Assembly (NCBI GenBank): GCA_038496675.1
Contig: CM076663.1
Coordinates: 13,724,954 to 13,788,953, forward strand
DNA: 64,000 nucleotides
DNA from: Rachycentron canadum
Lineage: Eukaryota; Chordata; Actinopteri; Carangiformes; Rachycentridae
Reading direction: 5' to 3'
Part shown: positions 41,048-49,300 of the stretch, in pieces
Position numbering within the stretch: the first letter of the stretch is position 1
Layout: the number at the start of each line of letters is the position of its first letter
Notes under the pieces: generated by a model
Told to the model about the DNA's origin: nothing
Database searches by the model: none
What the model saw: the letters and a program-made list of their open reading frames with translations, nothing else
Program-made: the position numbers and the translations under genes

Positions 41048-43634
41048 GTGCGCACACGTGTGTGTGTGTACGTGTAAACATAGACACCACACATACCTCA
41101 TATACACCTTAAGCAAGCTGTCATTGCTTACCTAAAATCCCCTTGAGATTTGCCTTCAACCCACCAATCACAGCTATCACAAACTGTTGTAACACACACA
41201 CACACACACATATATACAAACAGTGTTTGCAGTGGATTCTCTCTGCATTCACACGCACGTTTGCCCTCACTGTTCTGAAAGGCCGTCGTACAGGAGTCTG
41301 CTGATGTTTTTACACTCAGTGGTGCAAATATTGTGGTTAGTGAAAACATTTCAAGTCAGCCAGAGTGTGAAGATGTCGCGACAGCTGGGAGTGGGTTTAT
41401 AATTGTGCATAACTTGAACCATCTTGCTCTCTTGACCCCAAAACCAGCGTCTACTAAGTGATTGGATAAAGCATAATCATTCCACTTTTGATCTCTTAAG
41501 AAGTTAATTAAAGGCCTGCATCACCATCAGTTCAGGTGATTGTTAATGAGTGTTGATAATATTTCAGATGAGTGTCTGTCGATGTATTTGGAAAGGAGAA
41601 AATGAGAGTCTGTCAAGGGTTTAGTCCCGGTGTGCTCTTACAACACATCTTATTAAACGTTTCAAAACAATTTCTAATTTGACGAAAACTGTGCAGTCCC
41701 CACAGTGTGTAGTTATCAAATCTGGTGATAAGCTAGCAAGATAGCATGGTATCTGTGAAACAGATGCAGCCAGGATGTATCTAGTGAGACAGCACACAAA
41801 AATGTTAAAGGTTACATATTGTATGAAGTGGGATTTCTGTCTTTTTTGATAATAAAGCAGATATAGATGTTGTATTAATACTGTGAGAGTATGTGAGAGA
41901 CAGCACTCAGAGAAATTCACACACAGCCCGTATTCAGAAACTGAGCTTTAAGATAAACCATCAGGATTTCTTTAACTCTGTGATGTCACAACAAAGCAGT
42001 TGCCGACCTCAGCCATGCCCCAAGTGTGGACACCTGGACCCATCATCCACCCCAGCAGGATTTGATTTCTTTGGAGTGATTACCTATAATCGACCATATA
42101 TTTTTATTCAGTCACTCAGAAGAAAGACAGCCAATCAGAAGCCTGGCTCACCAACCTGTTGTTTCTACAGCTCCAGAGAGAAGCTTGAGAGAGGGAGCGT
42201 AAAACTACATTGATATGGTTTTCTGACAAATATACATTCTTATGGATATCAAAACTCTAAATAAAACACAGCCAAAGTGTAAAATACGGGGCCTGAAACG
42301 ATTGTAGTTAACTATTAACTATCAGTATCCAGTGTGTCAGTCATGCTTTTCCAGTTCAAACGTGTTAGAAACTCCCCAGCTCCTCAGCACAGGAAAGATA
42401 ATGACAAACAGTTACTTTATGTGTGGCGCCACAAGGATTAAGCTTGATTTTAAGATTAGTTTTAAGACGCTCTGCTGCAGATTATTTCCCCAAATCACCT
42501 TATTTAAGATTGGTAGATTATGGCCAGACAGTAAAATAGTAGTTTACATTCTGAATAGTTAGTATATAAAAAGAGGACTTTATTCATCTCATCTTTACTC
42601 TTACATTACCTACGTCTTTACAAAAAAATCACATACAGGGGAAAGTCAGACTATCAAAATAAAATGACATTTTACATGCAACCAAATATTGTAGAGATAG
42701 AAGTTGAGTAAAAGAGTTAAGTCAAACAGTAATGGGGACACACTAAAACAAGGAGAGAGACAGAGAGAGAGAGAGAGCATAAACAGGGGCCACCCAGCTG
42801 ATCGAAAGCTGAACAGTGAGGTGGAGAAAAATGACCTCTGCTGTCACCTGTTCGGCTGGAAAACAGGTTCAATCGAGGCTTGAAATTGGCTTGGCCCTGT
42901 TTGGTTTGTATTTGTGGGTGTGTGTGTGTATCTGTGTCACACAGTACCTGTCTGTAGTTCTCACAGCCTTTCAGAGCAACTGTGGAGCAAGAGAGTAAAG
43001 GTGATGGAGAAAAAAAAAGAAGGTATGAGGAGGAGAGAGAAAAGGAGGGAGAGACTACATTCCTTCATTTACTCTTCCAGCCAACCTGTCTCCTGTCCTC
43101 CACCCCTCCCACTCCACCTGTCAGGAATGCAGTTTGTAAGCCTCAGGAATCCTAACAGCCAGTCTGAGAGATGGGGACATATACACACACAGACACACAC
43201 ACACAGCATCTTTTGCGCAGCAAGGAAGTCTATGAGATGTGCACACAATTTTAATTTTGATATACTTCAAAAGACTTTCACTGACTACATTTGTTCCCTA
43301 ACCTCTGACCTTAACCTAGATTGACTAAAGAATTAATATTTGAACTATTTAACCTACTTTGAATAATTTTTTTCCATCCTGCTCTGCGTCCAAGGACATC
43401 TGGTATCCATAACTTCAGTTTTGTAGAAGCAAAACGACACAATACACAAACGCACAGGCCAATAAAACGGTTTGATCAGTATTATGGTCTGATATTATCT
43501 TATCACACATGCATCAGTATTGGTGTATATTTTGGCCAATGAGGAATACAGAATGCAATAAGAGAGCTTTGACAAGTTTATTCCTCAAATGTAGAAAAGC
43601 TTTTTTCACGCAACAGTCTCTTCCTCTGTATCCA

Positions 43635-43693
<59 letters not shown>

Positions 43694-46254
43694 ACAGCTG
43701 TTGTGTTGAGGTTACAGTACACCTTGTGGAGGGGCCCTCCCTTTCATCTTTCCCAGTGGTTTTATGGCGCTGTGTGAATGTGCTAGGCTTTTTAATTAGG
43801 CTCTGCACCCAGACAGGCCCCAAGGCTGAGGCAGCGCCACTCTGTCTGAAACTCACTCACTCCCTCTCTCCATTCCTTCTCTCTCTCTCTTGCTCGCTCT
43901 CTCACTCTTCTTTCTAGTGTGTCATCTACTGTAATCCCTAACTCCTCTCCAGTCATACACACTCACACAGATATCCTCATTTCCTCTTTTTCAGCACAAC
44001 AAGCCTCTGTACTCGTTTGAGGACAACGCAGACTATGTGTATGATGTCATGTGGTCACCTGTGCATCCAGCCATCTTTGCTGCTGTGGATGGCATGGGCC
44101 GCTTAGACCTGTGGAACCTCAACAACGACACTGAGGTATGTGTGTGTATGTGTGTGTGTGTGTGTGTGTGCGTGTGTGTGCCCTGCTGGGTGAATATAGG
44201 TCATTGTGGGCGTGTTTTCTGTCATCTCTTTGTGTGTTGATGTGCGTGTGTGTTTGGTGTCCTCAGGGCCTGTTGCTGGGCCTCAGCCTGAACCGCACAA
44301 CCAAATACCCAAGCCTTTTTCCTTACATCAACCCCACACCCCACCACCAACCCCTCCACATCCCTTCCTATACACACACACACAATTCTGGATTCCCCTG
44401 TGGGCGTTTCCCACAACCCTCGCTTTAAATCAGACTGGGTGACATCTCCTCATCCTGACTCCCAACCAGCCATCCCGCTAACATTCCAGCAACTTTTATC
44501 CGACGTTAAGGCAACCTCAAGACCCCACCAACCCGTCCCATCTCCCTCCCACAATCTGTCCCATCAGTGAAGCGCCCAGATGTGCCGGAGACCACGAGCC
44601 CCAGCCCTCAATCCACAGCCTCATGCTGAAGATGAAAATAATAAAAGGAGAGAGTTCAAGGCATGGGCCGAGATTCTCATTTAGTTTAGAATGAGTGCAT
44701 TTAAGGCCAGTAAATGATAGCTCATCTCATTATTCAAATTAATGGGATATAAATAAGTAAATAGAACATAAGAAATTTAATAATAATAATTCAATATGAT
44801 GACTCAGACCCCCCTCAAGATATTGTAATCTGAAAATAATCTGAAGAGAGTCATTCACGGTCACTTTCAAACTGTCAAACATGTTCATGTTCAGTTATTT
44901 TCTATAAATCACATCCTCTTTTGTAGTTTGTTATTGATATATTGTTCCACATTTTGGGAAACTCAATTATTTGTTTTCTTGCCCAGCGTTAGATGAGAAG
45001 ATCGACCATGATTGTACACAAATAGTTTACTGACCCAAAGCTGTTTGTATAGTTAAGCTCCAACAATCATCCAGAATCTTTCATCAGTTTTTAAATGTTA
45101 AATTCATTGGCCACTGATCTGGCTCCAGCTTTAGACTGTGTTTAATGTTATGTTTTCGTTAAACCAACAAAACAACATCATTAACACAAGTTAATTAGCG
45201 AGCAATGGAGAGAGCCAGGCTGTCACTTGTCTCTATGCTAAACTAAGCTAAGCAGCCTTATATTTACTGCACAGATGTGAGTGTGGTATCAACCTTCTAA
45301 CCCTGGCAAGAAAGCAGATAATCACGTTTCCCAAAATGCCAGAACTATTCCTCCTTACTGCATCAGGTGGTGCACTAATCGGCTGCTCCTCCGGTCCACA
45401 TGTCAAACTATCATTGGGCTAGTGTGATAGAAAAAGCTCTGTATGAGTGTATGGGTGAATATGGCTTGTAGTGTAAAGCGCTTTGAGTGGTCGACCAAAC
45501 TATAAAAGCACAACATAAGTGCAGTCCATTTACTGTTCCTTTAAGTATAAGAGAAGAGGGAAAAAGATGCATTATAGTGAAAATATAACTTCAGCCTATG
45601 AGTCTAAAAACCATACTTTGCTACAACTCTTGTAGCGGAGTAGGCACCAAACCTCTGATCACTCAGGTAAAAGTAGGGATAAAAGGATCCTCCATTCTCC
45701 TTCGCTCTTGGTTTCCATGGAGACAACACCCACAGTGCCTTCAGCCTCAATACAAGTCTGCATCTTCACAGACGCTCTCCTCCCTCTGCTCTTTTGCTCC
45801 TTATTCGTCTCATTTTCCTGCAGCCCCTTCACACTGTACACATACATAAAATTCATATCTCATCACCCAGGATTTGGTGGGTGAAATAATTTCCATTATC
45901 TCATTTAATCCCTCTTTTCCTCCACTCTCAATCGCTGATCCCATCACAAGTGTTGTATCTTCCCTCTGCAGCACAGATGACAAGTTTCCCATGATTCCCT
46001 CAACAGCGGCCTTTTCACTGACAGAGGAAGAGTTCATTATCGATGGCCTAACTCGGCTAACAATGTGCTTTATGAGAAACATTTGCTCAGACACACACAC
46101 ACACACAAACGGATGTACCAAACACATGCACACACATCCACTCACACACAGTCCGTGTAATAGCAACAGACTTCCCATTGTTGCCATCATATTAAAAACA
46201 CACAGTCATAACGACATTAACGGAGCAGTGCAGTGCGCCTGGTTCTCATTTCCA

Positions 46255-46304
<50 letters not shown>

Positions 46305-49300
46305 ATACTCATGTATACAGCCAATACAGATACAGTACAGATCCACTCGAGCGGAGCAGTGGAAGTTAGCAGACTAATGGCAGTCAGTCTGTGGTTAGCG
46401 TTGCTTTAAATACGCAGGAGCTCGGTGTGTGAGGCGACGTGATGCCAAGGCCTCTGTCTCCATCGATGACATGTGTCAGACTCGCCTGCCACATGTCAGG
46501 AACAGTTTATGGAAACACTACAGATGGTTTTTGGTTTTTAAAGGTGCAACATAAGCACTGCTGTTTACTAGAGAGAGCATCAGCTCACCCACAACAGCAA
46601 ACATGAAGGCAGTTATTACACAGTAAATATCATTGTGTCCACATTTGAATGAGAAGTTGTAAATTTGTCAGTTTGTGTAGTGTTAGCGTTTGTGGATAAA
46701 GTTGGAAAAAGAAAGTAAATTTGTTCTGTAAATCTATAATGGTCCCTTATTTCCATAAAGATCAAGACGTCATTACATTTCAGTGTTATTTTGTTTAGAA
46801 ATTGAAGCAGGGTGGGGGTTGTGTTTACATGGACGTAGCTTGCAACTCATTCCCTCTTAGCAAGCTGCAGTCATCATAAATAGAATATAAGAGGTCAAAC
46901 ATAGTAAAAACAGCAGCTGTAAACAAGAAATAACTGCAACTATAAGAGTCACAGCCTGCAGGTGGCAGGCTGGAGGTGTTATTGGTTTTATGGATGCAGT
47001 GGAGAAGTGATGAGGGTTTATGCAGGTAATGGGAGAAAAGTTAAAATAAAATAGTTAGGCAGCTGAATGCATAAATGTGAAATTAAACTACTACTGAATA
47101 ACCAATGATAACATTTAAATACCACTGAATTTATAGCATTTTTACTTTGAAATCTATTTGTCTGTTGTGTGGTTTCCCCTTTTTGAAAATTTGAGAAGGT
47201 GCAAGTTGTACAATTTCGAAAATATAAAAAAAAAAAAAAAAAATCCAGATTTTTAAATTCATTTCTAAAAATTCTAGTCAAGCCAGAAAAAGTCAGGATT
47301 CCTCCAAGAAAGAAAGACATCACTGGGAACAATGTAGCCATTAGCTATGCAGTTACTTGGAGAAATTAATATTATTATGGCCTTTGGAAACTTTCTTTGC
47401 TTTTATATAAATTGTCTAGAAACCAATCTGAAGCAGGACAAAGACTGAGAAGGTTTTCTCTTCTCAATCTGCTATTTATTGTAAATAACCCAGTTTAACC
47501 CATGGAATTGTGTACAAACATTTCTGTAGCATTTTGATGAAGATATTTGTGTTGGTCTGTTTCATGCGCCACCAGGTACCAACTGCTAGCGTGACCATTG
47601 AGGGTGCATCAGCCCTCAACAGAGTCCGCTGGTCTTCAGGAGGGAAGGAAGTGGCTGTGGGTGACTCAGAGGGTCGAGTCTGGATCTACGACACTGGAGA
47701 GGTACAGATAAAATTGGTGTACAGTCACTGTAAAAAAAAAAGACTCCATGTCTGTGAACAGACTCTATTTTTGGTACCCAGAAAAAAGAGCAGAGTGAGT
47801 GCTCGTTGGTTTAAGGCTTTCAGACACAGGTTAATCATTACAAAATAATAACTGTGACAATTTAAATAATGTTGCACTCAAGTGTTTCTCACATAAAACA
47901 TTAATGTTTTAGCAGCCTGCTCCGCTTTTAATAAAAAAATCTGCTCAGTACATTGTTGTTGGAATCACTTTGAGTGCTCCGATGCAAAGAGCCGGTGGTT
48001 CTCGCAGACTCAGTTTTCAAACAATCAAGATTTAATTACACCCTAGGTGCCAAAAGCATGAGTGAACTACAGTGACCAAAATGTACTGCACTCTTGCAAT
48101 TGAGTTGTTTTACAGTAGATAGAGAGATTTTAGTGTGGAGTATGTGGTCTAAATAAAACATCAGTAATACATCCCGCTTTCCTGATTTCACCAAAATTAA
48201 GTGTTGTGTGGTTGGAAATTGTGTATGTAATAGTGACTGACTCTGGATTTACGAATATATACTTGCATTTGCTTTTGCGTTTCATGTATATTTGGTACAT
48301 TTTGGACCACTAAGTTTGTTGAAAGACAGGCACTGAAAGAGTAGAAAAAGCTTTTTTTTTTTTCACAGTAAAACCTCCACATGCACCACAACCAACCATT
48401 TTAGGTCTTGTAGCGCTGTATGTTTACCCAACTGTCAGCATTGCCAAGGATGTATGTGTTTGATTTTTTTCTTCTCTCTTTCTCGTGTCTCTTAAAAATG
48501 GCCTCCACATGACTTTGCCATCACCACAAAGTGGCCAACCACTCGGCCTGTGCCTGTATGTTCTCTCATGTTTGGAGCACTCTGGTTAGGATCCCCATGT
48601 GAGGGCGCGTTAGCCTAGCTGCTCAGCTAATTTTAGCCTCCTTTTTGTTGTGTGGTGAGTTGGAGAGAGGCTGAGCAGAGCTGGTGGCCTCCACACAGGG
48701 TTGATGGTAACGAAGAGTCATCAATAAAAGTGAGCAGGGTTGAAAGGTTTTATGACTCCAAACAGGGATGTGAGTGGTGGTGGTGGTGGTGATGGGGGTA
48801 TTTATTTCACTAGAAACTTAAACTAGAAAAAGCACATGAAAAAAAAAAGAAGAGATGCCAGCGATTCCATCCAGAGCTGTGCGGTCCTGGGACCAACAGC
48901 AAACCTTGAGATGGATCCAGGAACGCAAAACACAAAATACTTTTCAGTTTCAGTATTATTTTACTCAGTATAAATTAGTTTTAAGTTATATATCAACAGG
49001 GATTAGGGCTGTTTTGATTACTCCTCATGTGGTGTTGCTCTGTGTGGAAAGTCATAAAAACTGTGACAAAACTCTAACAGATCAGGGTCAGTGGTCTGAT
49101 GCTTTTCCATAGCATGAATATGTTTTAGACATGCTACTTTTTTAAATCTGACAACACAGAATCCAAGAAGTTCTTTAAAATTCAAGCCACTATAAAAACG
49201 TTACTAATGCTGATGTCACTCAGGCACCATATATGTGATGCTCTGGCAGAGCCCCCTGCTGTGGCCAGCCCAGCTCTGTGGGGGGTTGGAGGGTTCAAAA

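Larger units (their letters stand above)
38995..43994 (+). other. dync1i1 intron (5 kb)
   Basis: Contains a perfect 20-bp hairpin (40202-40246), (TG)n after a TATATA run (40987-41043), a short (CA)n near 41192-41210 and (TC)n at 43640-43691. A moderately GC-rich stretch at about 41785-42215 resembles a dispersed fish repeat, but no second copy occurs in this window to prove it. No gene recognised. Confidence 0.75.
44136..47575 (+). other. dync1i1 intron (3.4 kb)
   Basis: Starts with a TG-rich tract (to about 44180). It holds fold-back element copy 2 (44955-45352), an L2-type tail (45425-45535), a (CA)n (46256-46302) and an A18 run (47226-47243). No gene recognised. Confidence 0.8.

Noticed and set aside
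41785..42215. Dispersed repeat or coding remnant
   Set aside because: It looks like a teleost interspersed repeat from memory, but there is no second copy in the window and no protein match, so I did not list it as a feature.
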